In this document: piece by piece, positions 9,692 through 19,430 of the stretch
Layout: each line of letters starts with the position of its first letter
Numbering within the stretch: the first letter of the stretch is position 1
Source of the DNA: Zoogloea sp.
GTDB taxonomy: Bacteria; Pseudomonadota; Gammaproteobacteria; Burkholderiales; Rhodocyclaceae
Length of the DNA: 64,000 bases
Assembly (NCBI GenBank): GCA_016703645.1
Contig: JADJBR010000004.1
Coordinates: 443,501-507,500, forward strand
Reading direction: 5' to 3'
Program-made: the position numbers and the translations under genes
The notes under the pieces: generated by a model
The model's input: the letters and a program-made list of their open reading frames with translations, nothing else
Database searches by the model: none
What the model was told of the DNA's origin: nothing

Positions 9692-10372
9692 TTACAGGTT
9701 CAGGTCACGCTGCAGGATCTCCCGCAGCAAGGGTAGGGTGATCGCGCGCTTGCGCTCCAGTGATGCGGCGTCCAGGGCGTCGAGTGTGCGCAGCAGGCTG
9801 GTGAGGTCGCGGCGGCCGTGGCGCAACAGGTACTGCACGATGTCCGGGTCGAGGCGAAGGCCGCGGGCGGCAGCCTGGGCATTGAGTATGGCCAGGCGGT
9901 CGTCGTCATTCAGGGCCTTGACCTCAAAGATCAGGCTCTGCCCGATGCGGGTGCGCAGATCTTCGCGCAGATTCAGGTGGAGTGGCGCGGCGCATCCGCT
10001 GGTGATGAGGGTCATGCGTTGCCCCCGGGCCGAATTGAAGGCTCGAAACAGCGCAATCTGAGCCTCCGGACCCAGGCCTTCCACATCATCCACGGCAAGC
10101 AAGAGGGCAGGTGCTTCAGGAAGGGTGTCGGCCACCTCGGCCGCTTGGACGTAACAGGCCGGCCGGCCGGCCTGGGCCGCGGCCGTGACCACGCTGCGCA
10201 GCAAATGGCTGCGCCCGCTGCCGGCATCACCCCACAAAAAAAGGTGCTGGGGCACATCGGCGACGGGAATCGCCTCATAGAGAGCGGCGAGAAGGTCGGC
10301 GTTGGACGCGGCGACGAAGTTCTCCAGCAGCGGTGGTGCGTCGGCGTGCAGATCGAGAGTGAGTTGCTTCAC
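9692..10372 (-). CDS. hda: DnaA regulatory inactivator Hda
   Basis: A 226-residue DnaA-like AAA+ protein. A GTG at 10372 yields the typical Hda N-terminus KQLTLDLHADAPPLLENF; the open frame extends 37 codons further but upstream residues are not Hda-like. The Walker A region is degenerate-looking GDAGSGRSHLL, the Walker B is LLAVDDVEGL, followed by sensor and lid regions. With the DNA-bound beta clamp, Hda stimulates DnaA-ATP hydrolysis to prevent re-initiation. It is divergent from purM, a conserved arrangement. Confidence 0.85.
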   Translation of the reverse strand: MKQLTLDLHADAPPLLENFVAASNADLLAALYEAIPVADVPQHLFLWGDAGSGRSHLLRSVVTAAAQAGRPACYVQAAEVADTLPEAPALLLAVDDVEGLGPEAQIALFRAFNSARGQRMTLITSGCAAPLHLNLREDLRTRIGQSLIFEVKALNDDDRLAILNAQAAARGLRLDPDIVQYLLRHGRRDLTSLLRTLDALDAASLERKRAITLPLLREILQRDLNL

Positions 10373-10576
10373 GGGGTAGTCTTGCCGTTCAACACCGGGC
10401 AGGGGCAGGCGGGCGACATTTCGGCTAAAATTCGAGTTTGTTTGCGCGAGGGTGTCGGAAATGTCCGGCTTTTCGTCGTGCAAGGCCCGTTAATGTAGCC
10501 GGTCACGGCAAGGCGCTCAACCTGATGAGTGCAATCCTTCTGCCAGCCGGTCGCTTCAAAAGAGATCAAAGAACCC

Positions 10577-11611
10577 ATGAGCTCCCTTACTTATCGCGAT
10601 GCCGGTGTCGATATTGACGCCGGCGATGCCCTGGTCGATCGTATCAAGCCCTTTGCCAAGCGCACCATGCGCCCCGAGGTGCTGGGGGGGATCGGCGGTT
10701 TCGGCGCCTTGTTCGAGATCTCCAAGAAGTTCAAGGAACCGGTGCTGGTATCCGGCACCGATGGTGTGGGTACGAAGCTCAAGCTCGCCTTCCAACTCAA
10801 CAAGCACGACACCGTTGGCCAGGATCTGGTGGCCATGAGTGTCAACGACATCCTTGTGCAGGGCGCCGAGCCCCTGTTCTTCCTTGACTACTTTGCCTGC
10901 GGCAAGTTGCATGTGGATACTGCGGCGACCGTTGTGCAGGGGATCGCTCAGGGCTGCGAGCTGTCGGGCTGCGCCCTGATCGGTGGCGAGACTGCCGAGA
11001 TGCCCAGCATGTACCCGGACGGTGAATATGATCTGGCCGGCTTTGCTGTTGGGGCGGTGGAGAAATCCAAGATCATTGACGGCTCCACCATCCGCCCGGG
11101 TGATGTGGTCCTGGGGCTGGCATCCAGTGGTGCCCATTCAAACGGCTATTCCCTGATTCGCAAAGTGATCGAGATTGCCAAGCCCAATCTGGAAGGTGAC
11201 TTCCATGGCCGCAGCCTCAAGGATGTGATCATGGAGCCCACCCGTATTTATGTGAAGTCCCTGCTGGCGCTGATCGAGAAGCGGGATGGCCTTGTGAAGG
11301 GCATGGCCCACATCACCGGCGGTGGCCTGCTCGAGAACGTACCCCGTGTCCTGGCCGACAACCTCACCGCCGTTCTCAAGAAGGACGCCTGGGAAATGCC
11401 GTACTTGTTCCAGTGGCTCAAGCACGCGGGCAATGTGGATGCCCAGGAGATGTACCGTGTGTTCAACTGCGGTATCGGTATGGTGGTGATCGTTGCCCGG
11501 GAAGATGCGGATGAAGCGACGGCGCAGCTTCGCTCCACCGGTGAAACGGTCTACAACCTGGGTACCATCGAAGCGCGAGGCGACGGCCAAGCGCAGACCG
11601 TGGTGATCTGA
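10577..11611 (+). CDS. purM: phosphoribosylformylglycinamidine cyclo-ligase
   Basis: A 344-residue AIR synthetase, the normal size. PurM closes the imidazole ring (FGAM + ATP to AIR) in de novo purine synthesis in the cytosol. The sequence begins [20 protein letters not shown], with the ATP/FGAM-binding segments [28 protein letters not shown] and [13 protein letters not shown]. The in-frame extension upstream to 10529 is not family-like. A strong intrinsic terminator follows directly. Confidence 0.95.
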   Translation: MSSLTYRDAGVDIDAGDALVDRIKPFAKRTMRPEVLGGIGGFGALFEISKKFKEPVLVSGTDGVGTKLKLAFQLNKHDTVGQDLVAMSVNDILVQGAEPLFFLDYFACGKLHVDTAATVVQGIAQGCELSGCALIGGETAEMPSMYPDGEYDLAGFAVGAVEKSKIIDGSTIRPGDVVLGLASSGAHSNGYSLIRKVIEIAKPNLEGDFHGRSLKDVIMEPTRIYVKSLLALIEKRDGLVKGMAHITGGGLLENVPRVLADNLTAVLKKDAWEMPYLFQWLKHAGNVDAQEMYRVFNCGIGMVVIVAREDADEATAQLRSTGETVYNLGTIEARGDGQAQTVVI

Positions 11612-11650
11612 TCGATGGGGCTTCCTGCCCCGGTTTCATACGCTCAAGCA

Positions 11651-11675
11651 AAGCGGGCCCCGGTGGCCCGCTTTT
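11651..11675 (+). terminator. intrinsic terminator of purM
   Basis: A 9-bp GC-rich stem (AAGCGGGCC / GGCCCGCTT) with a 5-nt loop runs into a short T tract, 39 bp after the purM stop. The group II intron pair begins 7 bp beyond it, an insertion preference known for group IIC introns. Confidence 0.85.
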
Positions 11676-11681
11676 CCGTTG

Positions 11682-12323
11682 GTGCGCCCAGCATGGGCGC
11701 ACTCCTGCGGGGTAAGTCCCGCCGTAAGTTGATCACAGCGAGCAAAGTGAAGCGCAACTGCGCAAGGGCGACCGAGCGTGGGAAGGAAGCGTGGAGCGTA
11801 AATCGCGAGCCGATGGACAAGAACCGGATAAAGGCGCTGCCGAGCAGGGCGAGCGGGCAATGAACCGCGAAGCTCTCGTGATCAAGGCGAAGTGGCGTAA
11901 ATCCGGCGGTTGTGCGGCGAAGGAGTGCGTTCTTACCTAGGGAGATCTCGCCTTGTGCCTGAATGGGCGACGGTGACGAATCGAGCAGAAGTCAGCAGAG
12001 GCCGTGACTGGAGGCGGGACCGGTGAGGTCAAGGCCGCCGAGGAAGGGCCGAAGGAATCGGAGGGTGTGTCCCTCGGCTCTCTGGATTGGAATGTCTCAG
12101 ATGTTCGCTCAGGCGAAGCTCGCCAGAAGGCCGGCAAGGGTGAAGCCCGAGCGGGCGCTGGCAGCGAGAAACCCATCCGGGCGAGTCGAGAACAAACAGA
12201 CTCAGGTGGTGCGTCGAGGTAACTTAAAGCGCCCGTCCTCAACGATTCCAACCGCCCGGTGCGGACCCGCATGCCGGGTGGTGTGGAGGGGTCGGTCAGG
12301 TAACCTGACCGCCCCTATCCGAT
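11682..12323 (+). mobile_element. ORF-less group II intron (copy 1 of tandem pair)
   Basis: The element starts GTGCGCCCAGCATGGGCG, the GTGCG 5' end of bacterial group II introns, and ends CCCCTATCCGAT after a domain V hairpin. Domain V (~12249-12284) has a 9-bp lower stem (ACCGCCCGG / CCGGGTGGT), a 2-nt TG bulge and a TGCG/CGCA upper stem. Its first ~280 nt closely match the start of the next intron, so they are paralogous ribozymes. Domain IV here has no reverse transcriptase and no sizeable ORF, giving a length of only 642 nt. It would depend on a maturase supplied in trans. Exact boundaries are read from end motifs. Confidence 0.8.
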
Positions 12324-12325
12324 TG

Positions 12326-14133
12326 GTGCGCCCAGCATGGGCGCGGGTAAGTCCCGCCGTAAGTTGATCACAGCGAACGAAGTGAAGGCAACTGCGTGAG
12401 GGCGACCGAGCGTGGGAAGGAAGCGTGGAGCATAAGCTGCGAGCCGATGAACAAGAACCGGATGAAGGCGCTGCCGAGCAGGGCGAGCGGGCAATGAACC
12501 GCGAAGCTCTCGTGATCAAGGCGAAGTGGCGTAAATCCGGCGGTTGTCAGCGAAGGAGTGCGTTCTTACCTGGGGAGATCTCGCCTTGCGCCTGAAAGGG
12601 CGACGCTGATCCGACGGCGGAGCGAGAAGTCAGCAGAGGCCATAGTAGCTGCCGGTATGGAGCGAAGGGCCAAACGAATAGGAGGGCCGAAGGCCGTGTT
12701 GCTCGGACTGCAATGCATCGAAGCCTGGGAAACTGGGGCGCAACGGGGAGGGCGAGGTGAAGCCGAGTCTGAAGCGGTGTGTGATGAAGCACGGACGGCG
12801 CGGCATGAAACTGGAAGCCCGGGGCGAGATGACCTGCTTGCGCGGGCGCTCGCGAAAGCGAACATGGAGGCGGCGTGGAAACGCGTCAAATCCAATCGCG
12901 GCAGTGCCGGGGTGGATGGGCTGTCGATTGCCGAGACGGCGGACCACCTGAAAGGCATTGGCCCCGGATTCGGGAATCCTTGTTCGATGGCAGCTACCGG
13001 CCTGCGCCGGTGCGCCGCGTCCAGATCCGAAGCCCGGTGGCGGGGTGCGCGAGTTGGGGATTCCGACGGTGACGGATCGGCTGATCCAGCAAGCCCGCGA
13101 AGTCTTGCAGCCCATGATTGATCGGACGTTCTCCGAACACAGCTCGGCCCGGCCGGGCCGCGCGCCGACGCGGTGCTCGAAGCACAGCGCTACGTGCAGG
13201 ACGGCTACCGGGTGGTGGTCGAGTGGATTTGGAGAAGTTCTTCGACCGGGTCAATCACGACATTCTGATGGAACGCTTATCGAGACGAATCGAGGATAAG
13301 GCCGTGTTGCGGCTGATCCGTCGCTACCTTGTGGCCGGCATCATGGATGGCGGAGTGGTCTGGGCGCTACGAAGGCACGCCGCAAGGCGGCCGCTGTCGC
13401 CGCTCTTGGCCAACGTGCTGTTGGACGAGGTGGATCGGGAACTGGAGGTGCGGGCCATCGGTTCGTGCGCTATGCCGACGACTGCAACGTATACGTGCGC
13501 AGTCACAACGCGGGCGAACGGGTGCTGAAAGGGCTGCGCAAGCGCTACGACCGGCTCCATCTGAAGGTCAACGAGGCCAAGACGGCGGTCGCGCCGGCGA
13601 CCGGTCGCAGTTTCTGGGCTACGAGCTGTGGCACAGTACGGGGGATCGGATCAAGTGTGCGGTCGCTCGAAAGGCGCTCGAAGCCTTCAGCAACGCATTC
13701 GGGAAATGACGCGTCGCTCGGGTGGGCGCAGCCTGCCGGAGGTCGCCGAACGACTACGGACTTACATGCCGGGCTGGAAGGCGTACTTCCAACTTGCGCA
13801 GACGCCCAAGGTATTCCGCGAACTCGACGAGTGGCTTCGTCACCGGCGCGTGCGTTGCAGCTAAAGCACTGGCGTCGGGGCACGACGATATATCGGGAAC
13901 TGAAGGCAATGGGCGCCTCGAAAACGGACGCCCGGCAGGTGGCCGCGAACAGTCGGAGGTGGTGGCGTAACAGCCGCTTCCTGCTGAACCGCGCCATGCC
14001 TGTTGCCTACTTTGATCGGCTCGGCGTGCCTCGGCTTTCATGACCTCAACTGCTCGAACCGCCCGGTGCGGACCCGCATGCCGGGTGGTGTGGGAGGGGA
14101 ACGGTCAGGTTAGCTGACCGCCCCTATCCCGAT
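12326..14133 (+). mobile_element. group II intron with maturase remnant (copy 2 of tandem pair)
   Basis: Begins GTGCGCCCAGCATGGGCG just 2 bp after the end of copy 1, and ends CCCCTATCCCGAT after domain V (~14057-14091) and domain VI (stem around GGTCAGGTTAGCTGACC). The 5' ribozyme part (~12326-12620) parallels copy 1. Domain IV encodes a reverse transcriptase/maturase that is not readable in a single frame. The 3' end lies 10 bp before the stop codon of the convergent asparagine-synthase-like gene. The upstream junctions of both introns share TCCG(A)TTG, suggesting that the end of copy 1 recreated an insertion site. Confidence 0.85.
12757..14043 (+). pseudogene. ltrA: group II intron reverse transcriptase/maturase, multiply frameshifted
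   Basis: Pieces from all three frames join into a full maturase: LLARALAKANMEAAWKRVK, NRGSAGVDGLS, VRELGIPTVTDRLIQQA, DLEKFFDRVNHDILMERL, the catalytic RYADD box, the domain X region (SLPEVAERLRTYMPGWKAYF) and a C-terminus ending RLGVPRLS. Frame changes occur near 12963, 13030, 13150-13170, 13223, 13361, 13390, 13457, 13612, 13686 and 13850. Almost all look like loss of one base, often in short G/C runs. In the conserved GTPQGGPLSPLL region one C is missing. There are few substitutions and no in-frame stops between shifts, so it is either a very young pseudogene or a consensus error. Confidence 0.85.
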
Positions 14134-14143
14134 TCCGGCGGGT

Positions 14144-15958
14144 CTAGCCCTCCATCTTCCAGTCCGGTGCATAGGCTTGCAGCCACTGCTCCAGCATCAG
14201 GATGATCCACACCATTTCGCCGTAATAGCCCGGATTTTCCGGTAGCCACTTTTCCTGCAATTCGCGGATGAAGGCTGGGCGGATCACGCCGCGGCTGGCG
14301 AAGGCGTCCAGGTTTTCCTTGGCGAGTTTGCTCAGGCCGGGATGCTTGACGGCCCAGACACCGAAGGGAAGGCCGAAGCCGTGCTTCTTCTTGGTGATGA
14401 TCTCGTCCGGAAGGAAGCCGCGCAGGGCCTCCTTGAACATCCAGCGCAGCTTGAGGCCCTTGAGCTTCCATTCCGTAGGCAGGGTCAGGGAAAAGTCCAG
14501 CAGCTCGTCGGACAGGAAAGGGAAGCCCACGTCCACGCCCGCGAGGCGGGTGGTACCGATGACTTTCGGCAGGTCGTTGTCGGCCAGGGTGTATTTCCAG
14601 TCGAAGGCGAGCATGCGGTTGACCAGGCTGGCGTTCTTCACTTCCGCCCAGGTGTCGCGCTGCAGTTTGCCCGGCGAGTCGGTGTCGACGCGCCGGCGAA
14701 AGCCCGGTTCGAATACCGCGTCGATTCCCAGACGATGGAGGAGGTTGTACATCTCCATGCGGTCCGGCATGGGCACGCTGGCCTGTTCGACATAGCTGAC
14801 CCCCTTCTTGACCAAGGGAATGCTACCCAGCCCGGGGAGGCCGGAGATCGGTTCGACCACCGCACTGCGCAGCAAGGCCGGGATGGTCTCGTACCAACCG
14901 AAAACTCTCTGCTTGGCGTAGCGGGAGTTGCCACCGAAAAGTTCGTCGCCACCGTCGCCGGCCAGCAATTTGGTGATGCCGTCGGCACGGGCGCGGCTGG
15001 CACAGATCCAGGCCGGTACAGCAGAGGAGTTGCCGAAGGGCTGATCGTAGCTGCGGGCCACCAGGGGGATGCCTTCGAGCAGATCGTCGGGCGTGACATA
15101 GTACTCGTGGTGGTCGGTCTTGAAATGCTTGGCGGCAATCCGCGCGTATTCCATTTCGTCGTAGCCGGTGGCATCGAAGCCCATGGAATAGGTGCGGGCC
15201 GGGGCGCTGCTCACCTCGCAGAGCATGCCCGACACGGTGGAACTATCGGTGCCGCCGGACAGGAAGGAGCCGGTGTTCGGGCCGGCGTATTCGTTTCTCA
15301 CCGATTCGCGGACGATATCGAGGAAGCGGCCCTTGGCTTCAGTCAGGCTGATCCCTGGCGCTTCAGTGAACTCGGGTGTCCAGTACCTGACGATGCGCGC
15401 CTGGTCGCCGTTCCATTGCAGCAAGCTGGCCGGAGGCAGTCGCCGGACTTCCTGGAAGATGGTGAGGGGCGACGGAATGACGTGGAAGTACAGGTAGTCG
15501 AAGATCGTCTGCGGGCTGATGCTGCGTTTTTCAAGCGGAACGCCATCGGCACGGTCGGCGAAGGCGAATTCACCGTTCTCATGGCCGTAGCACCAGGGGT
15601 CCGTGTCGAAGCGGTCGTTGAACAGGAATACAGTATTGCTGCGCGTGTCGATGAAAGCGACGGCAAAGCGTCCCTTGACCCCATCAATGGCCTTGGCGCC
15701 AAGTTTCTCAAAGCGCTCCAGCCAGGTTGCTGCACCGCGTCCGCTTGCCTCGGGAAAACGTGGAGCGCCCCGGCTGATGCACAGCACGCCGTTGCGTTCG
15801 GCGAGATCTGCAGGCTTGCGGGCATTCAGCCGGCCACCGGCCCAGGAGCACGACCAGCCGTCAGCGGATGACTGGATGGTGAGGTCCGGAGCGATGCCGT
15901 TTCTTGGCGCCGTCAGGCGCGCGTGGATCAAGGTTGTGCTTTCCAAAACCGACTCCAT
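14144..15958 (-). CDS. asparagine-synthase-like amidotransferase lacking the glutaminase cysteine
   Basis: A 604-residue protein with a class II glutamine-amidotransferase-like N-terminal half and an asparagine synthetase C-terminal domain (PPi loop SFLSGGTDSSTVSG at ~250-263, GDGGDELFGG at ~345). Active family members begin MCGI, with Cys2 as nucleophile. Here the N-terminus is MESVLESTTL and no such cysteine is present, so it probably cannot use glutamine and may act as an amide or amide-like ligase with ammonia or another amine. It lies downstream of the exosortase-A associated ligase/decarboxylase pair. The actual substrate is unknown. Confidence 0.75.
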   Translation of the reverse strand: MESVLESTTLIHARLTAPRNGIAPDLTIQSSADGWSCSWAGGRLNARKPADLAERNGVLCISRGAPRFPEASGRGAATWLERFEKLGAKAIDGVKGRFAVAFIDTRSNTVFLFNDRFDTDPWCYGHENGEFAFADRADGVPLEKRSISPQTIFDYLYFHVIPSPLTIFQEVRRLPPASLLQWNGDQARIVRYWTPEFTEAPGISLTEAKGRFLDIVRESVRNEYAGPNTGSFLSGGTDSSTVSGMLCEVSSAPARTYSMGFDATGYDEMEYARIAAKHFKTDHHEYYVTPDDLLEGIPLVARSYDQPFGNSSAVPAWICASRARADGITKLLAGDGGDELFGGNSRYAKQRVFGWYETIPALLRSAVVEPISGLPGLGSIPLVKKGVSYVEQASVPMPDRMEMYNLLHRLGIDAVFEPGFRRRVDTDSPGKLQRDTWAEVKNASLVNRMLAFDWKYTLADNDLPKVIGTTRLAGVDVGFPFLSDELLDFSLTLPTEWKLKGLKLRWMFKEALRGFLPDEIITKKKHGFGLPFGVWAVKHPGLSKLAKENLDAFASRGVIRPAFIRELQEKWLPENPGYYGEMVWIILMLEQWLQAYAPDWKMEG

Positions 15959-16122
15959 TCATTCGTAGATTCACGGCACATCGTCACGCAGCAGCTTGGC
16001 CGGCAAGGGGTGGGCTGGCTTGTGCGTGGCGTGGATAGGGGGCGAAGCACTGCGGCCCGCCGCTGAGATAGCCACGGCCCAGAGAGGTCAGCGCCCCGCT
16101 GTGACGCAGACACGGCCGCCGC

Positions 16123-17367
16123 TCATACCAGAACCTCGACAAGGTCTGGGTGGCTCAGGAAGGCCCGCGGGCTGGCGCTGGCGCCATAGGCACCAGACTG
16201 GAAGACGACCACCAGGTCACCGGGCTTGGCTTCGGGCAGGTTCATGCGATCACCGAGGATATCCAGTGGCGTGCACAAGGGGCCGACCACCGAGACCGCT
16301 TCTCCCGCCGGCGCGTCCATGCGGTTGCCGATGGCGACCGGGTAATTCTTCCGGATGACCTGACCAAAGTTGCCCGAGGCAGACAGGTGATGGTGCAGGC
16401 CGCCGTTGGTGACCAAGTAAGTGTGACCGCGGGAGATCTTGCGATCTACCACCTGGCAGACGTAGATGCCGGCTTCGCCCACGAAGTAGCGACCCAGTTC
16501 GATCACGATCTCGGCCTCGGGCATCTTGTGGCGGGCGTCTTCCTGGATGGTCGCCAGGTTGGCGCAAATGCCGCCCAATTCGAGGCGCCGCTCCCCCGGA
16601 AAGTAGGGGATGCCGAAGCCACCGCCCAGGTTCAGGAATTTCACCGGGCCGGGTGCCGCTTCGGCAAGGCGCAGGGCGAGATCAAAGCACTTGCGTTGTG
16701 CTTCGATGATGGACTCGGGGCGCAGGTTCTGGGAGCCCGCAAAGAGATGGAAGCCCTCGAAGCCCAGGCCGGCTTTGCCGATCTCGGCCAGCAGCTCGGG
16801 CACCTGTTCGGCATCCACGCCGAACTGCTTGGGGCCGCCGCCCATCTTCATACCCGAGCTCTTCAGCTCGAAGTCGGGGTTGACGCGCACTGCCACCCGG
16901 GCCGTCCAGCCGGTTTGCTGCTGGATGGTGGCGAGCACGCCGACCTCACGGAAGGACTCGATATTGATGAGGATGCCGGCCGCAACCGCCTTCTTCAGCT
17001 CCTCGTCGCTCTTGCCGGGGCCGGCGAAGCTGATCTCGCGGGGATCTGCACCGCTGTCGAGGGCGACATTGAGTTCGAGGCCGGAGGCCACGTCGATGCC
17101 ATCCACCAGACCTGCCATGTGGCCGACCACTGCCGGCATCGGATTGGCCTTCATGGCGTAGTGCAGCTTGATGCCAGCCGGCAGGGCAGCGCGCAGCTCG
17201 GCCACACGGCGGGTCAACAGGGCCCGGTCGTAGGCGTAGAAGGGCGTCTGTCCAACCCGGGCGGCGAGGCGGGTCAGGGGAATGCCACCGACCAGCAGCT
17301 CGTTGCCCCGGACCGGAAACTGGTCGGTGGGAGCATGGAGGGGCTTTTCCCGGGAGGTTTCACTCAT
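16123..17367 (-). CDS. PLP-dependent decarboxylase, exosortase-A system associated
   Basis: A 414-residue fold-type III PLP decarboxylase (lysine/ornithine/DAP decarboxylase superfamily). The PLP lysine lies in HYAMKANPMPAVV (~residue 70), the phosphate-binding region is LNLGGGFGIPYF, and there is a dimer-interface Cys region at SVVGPLCTPLDILGD. The start at 17367 overlaps the ligase stop by 4 bp (ATGA), so the two are translationally coupled. This ligase/decarboxylase/ACP set occurs in exosortase A (PEP-CTERM) and exopolysaccharide loci. The amino acid substrate is not known. Confidence 0.85.
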   Translation of the reverse strand: MSETSREKPLHAPTDQFPVRGNELLVGGIPLTRLAARVGQTPFYAYDRALLTRRVAELRAALPAGIKLHYAMKANPMPAVVGHMAGLVDGIDVASGLELNVALDSGADPREISFAGPGKSDEELKKAVAAGILINIESFREVGVLATIQQQTGWTARVAVRVNPDFELKSSGMKMGGGPKQFGVDAEQVPELLAEIGKAGLGFEGFHLFAGSQNLRPESIIEAQRKCFDLALRLAEAAPGPVKFLNLGGGFGIPYFPGERRLELGGICANLATIQEDARHKMPEAEIVIELGRYFVGEAGIYVCQVVDRKISRGHTYLVTNGGLHHHLSASGNFGQVIRKNYPVAIGNRMDAPAGEAVSVVGPLCTPLDILGDRMNLPEAKPGDLVVVFQSGAYGASASPRAFLSHPDLVEVLV

Positions 17368-18968
17368 TGCTGCACCTTTTGCTGATCCTGGTATTCGGCG
17401 GAGAGGGTCTTGCGGTCGATCTTGCCATTGGGGTTGCGGGGCAGTGGGCCGTCTCGCGGGGCGATCACGGCCGGCACCATGTAGGCGGGCATACGCTGCT
17501 TGCACTCGGCCAGCAGTGCGGCGCCATCGAGGGCGGCACCATCCTTGCCGGTGGCGATCACGCAGATGGCCTGGCCCAGGGCCGGGTGGGGCACGCCGAA
17601 GGCGACGCATTCACCGACCAGCTGGGTGCTATAGAGGATCTCCTCGACCTCGGTGGGACTGACACGGTAGCCCGAGGTCTTCATCATCTCGTCGCGGCGA
17701 CCGATGAAGTACAGGTAGCCTTCCTCGTCACGACGCACGGTGTCGCCGGAGAACACCGCGATTTCGGGGAGTACGAAGCCGGCCTGGCGTCCCGGCGCGG
17801 TGGCGGGCAGGGGCTTGAAGCGCTCGGCGGTCTTATCGGGGTCGTTCCAGTAACCCATGGCCACGTGGGCCCCCCGCTGCACCAGTTCGCCCGGTTCGTT
17901 CGGTGCACATTCGGTACCGTCCTCCCGCAGTACCAACACTTCGGCATTGGGGATGGCCTTGCCGATGGAGTCGGGACGGATATCCACCTGGTCTGGCGGC
18001 AGATAGGTGGCACGGAAGGCCTCGGTGAGCCCATACATCAGGAAGGGCTGAGTGCGCGGCAGGTGGGCCCTCAGCGCCTTGAGGGTTTCCAGAGGCATGC
18101 GGCCGCCGGTGTTGGCGAAGTAGCGAAGGTGGTCGGTGACCGTTTCGGGCCACTTGAGCTGGGCCAGCTGGATGTAAAGCGGCGGTACGGCGGTGAGACC
18201 GGTGACCTTCTCCTTGACCATGGCCTTGAGGACGTCCTGGGGCAGCAGGTAGTTGAGCAGCACAACCCGGGCGCCGGAGTGGAAGGCGGTGGTGAGCTGC
18301 GAGAAGCCCGCGTCGAAGGACAGGGGCAGGGCCGCCAGCAGGGTGTCGTCGGGCCTATTGCCCAGATAGCTGGCAACGCTCTTGGCGCCGACCACCATGT
18401 TGCGGTGGGACAGCACCACGCCCTTGGGCCGGCCGGTGCTGCCCGAGGTGTACAGAATGGACAGCAGGTCGTTGTCGATGATGCGATGGCCGTTGCGCGG
18501 CGCACTGGCCAGCACGTCGGACCACTGGTGCAGGCTCACCGACTGCAGCTCTACAGGTCTGGTGAGCGGGCCGGTGAGGATCACCTGGCGCAGATCGTGG
18601 CAGTGATCCAGGGTCTCGGCCAGCATGGGCAGGCGCTCGGGCGAGGTCACCAGCACCCGGGCGTTGCAGTCACGCAGGATGTGGCCGATCTGCTCACCCT
18701 TGAGAATCGGATTCACCGGCACGAAGGCGCCTCCCGCACGGGCGGTGCCGAAGCTTGCCACCACCGTCTCGATGCGTTTGTCCAGAAAAATGCCGACCCG
18801 CTCAGCCCGGTCGAGCCCGAGTTCGATCAGCCCGGCGGCAAAGCCGGCGACCTGGGCGTCCAGATCCTGGTAGCTGAGGGTCGCAGTCCCGGCGGTCAGC
18901 GCGGCGGAGGCCGGATCGCGTTCGGCGGAAGCGGTGATGAGTTCGTGGAGCAGAGTCGTGGTGCGCAT
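17364..18968 (-). CDS. acyl-CoA ligase (AMP-forming), exosortase-A system associated
   Basis: A 534-residue ANL-superfamily adenylating enzyme. The P-loop-like motif ILYTSGSTGRPKGVVLSHRN (~residues 170-189) is clear, with YGLTEAFRATYLP in the A5 position, SGDTVRRDEEGYLYFIGRRDEM at the hinge and NPNGKIDRKTL carrying the C-terminal catalytic lysine. It probably loads an acid onto the small ACP encoded divergently at 19431. First gene of a three-gene minus-strand operon. Confidence 0.9.
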   Translation of the reverse strand: MRTTTLLHELITASAERDPASAALTAGTATLSYQDLDAQVAGFAAGLIELGLDRAERVGIFLDKRIETVVASFGTARAGGAFVPVNPILKGEQIGHILRDCNARVLVTSPERLPMLAETLDHCHDLRQVILTGPLTRPVELQSVSLHQWSDVLASAPRNGHRIIDNDLLSILYTSGSTGRPKGVVLSHRNMVVGAKSVASYLGNRPDDTLLAALPLSFDAGFSQLTTAFHSGARVVLLNYLLPQDVLKAMVKEKVTGLTAVPPLYIQLAQLKWPETVTDHLRYFANTGGRMPLETLKALRAHLPRTQPFLMYGLTEAFRATYLPPDQVDIRPDSIGKAIPNAEVLVLREDGTECAPNEPGELVQRGAHVAMGYWNDPDKTAERFKPLPATAPGRQAGFVLPEIAVFSGDTVRRDEEGYLYFIGRRDEMMKTSGYRVSPTEVEEILYSTQLVGECVAFGVPHPALGQAICVIATGKDGAALDGAALLAECKQRMPAYMVPAVIAPRDGPLPRNPNGKIDRKTLSAEYQDQQKVQQ

Positions 18969-19430
18969 GAGTCTGGAATGAAATCGTCGAATCTGTTTGG
19001 TGGCAAAGCCACCGCGTGACTACGGGCGTCAGTCTATCGGAGCTTCATGAACGAATACGCGTGATGGATCACAGCCGGGGCCATTCCTCGGTGCGACCGG
19101 GCAAGCCTCTGGCACGGCTGTACCTGCAGAACAGGCGCTTGCCCGAAAATCTGTTCGGGATCGCGGCGCGGAGTTTAACCGAGCCCCCCCATATATTCTG
19201 CGAAATAGTGCTTCCACTGGTCATTGCAGGTGATGCCGTAGGTAGGTGTCAAGGCTTGGGTGGCGGTGTGAAAAAATGCAAAACACGGGATAGTCCGATC
19301 CCATTGTCGCGGCCACCGTCACTCTGCAACGTAGATCACGGTCCCGAGGGAGATTGAGTCGCATATAATGCAAGCAAGTCAGGCTCGCTGTTTCCGGTTC
19401 TTTTTCGGGGGTGGTTCGGGCGCGTAAACC
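18969..19430. other. divergent control region of the exosortase-A associated operons
   Basis: A 462-bp region between divergent operons. It contains a good -10 for the plus-strand operon (separate entry). No ORF with family features was seen; the reading frames here are short and of unusual composition. Confidence 0.5.
19364..19369 (+). promoter_or_regulatory. -10 element for the ACP/hydrolase operon
   Basis: A perfect TATAAT 61 bp before the ACP start, in otherwise GC-rich sequence. No good -35 is seen at 17 bp, so an activator or extended contacts may be needed. Confidence 0.5.

Noticed and set aside
11937-12367. Short ORFs within the first group II intron
   Set aside because: They fall on structured ribozyme sequence and do not resemble any protein, including LAGLIDADG or maturase remnants.
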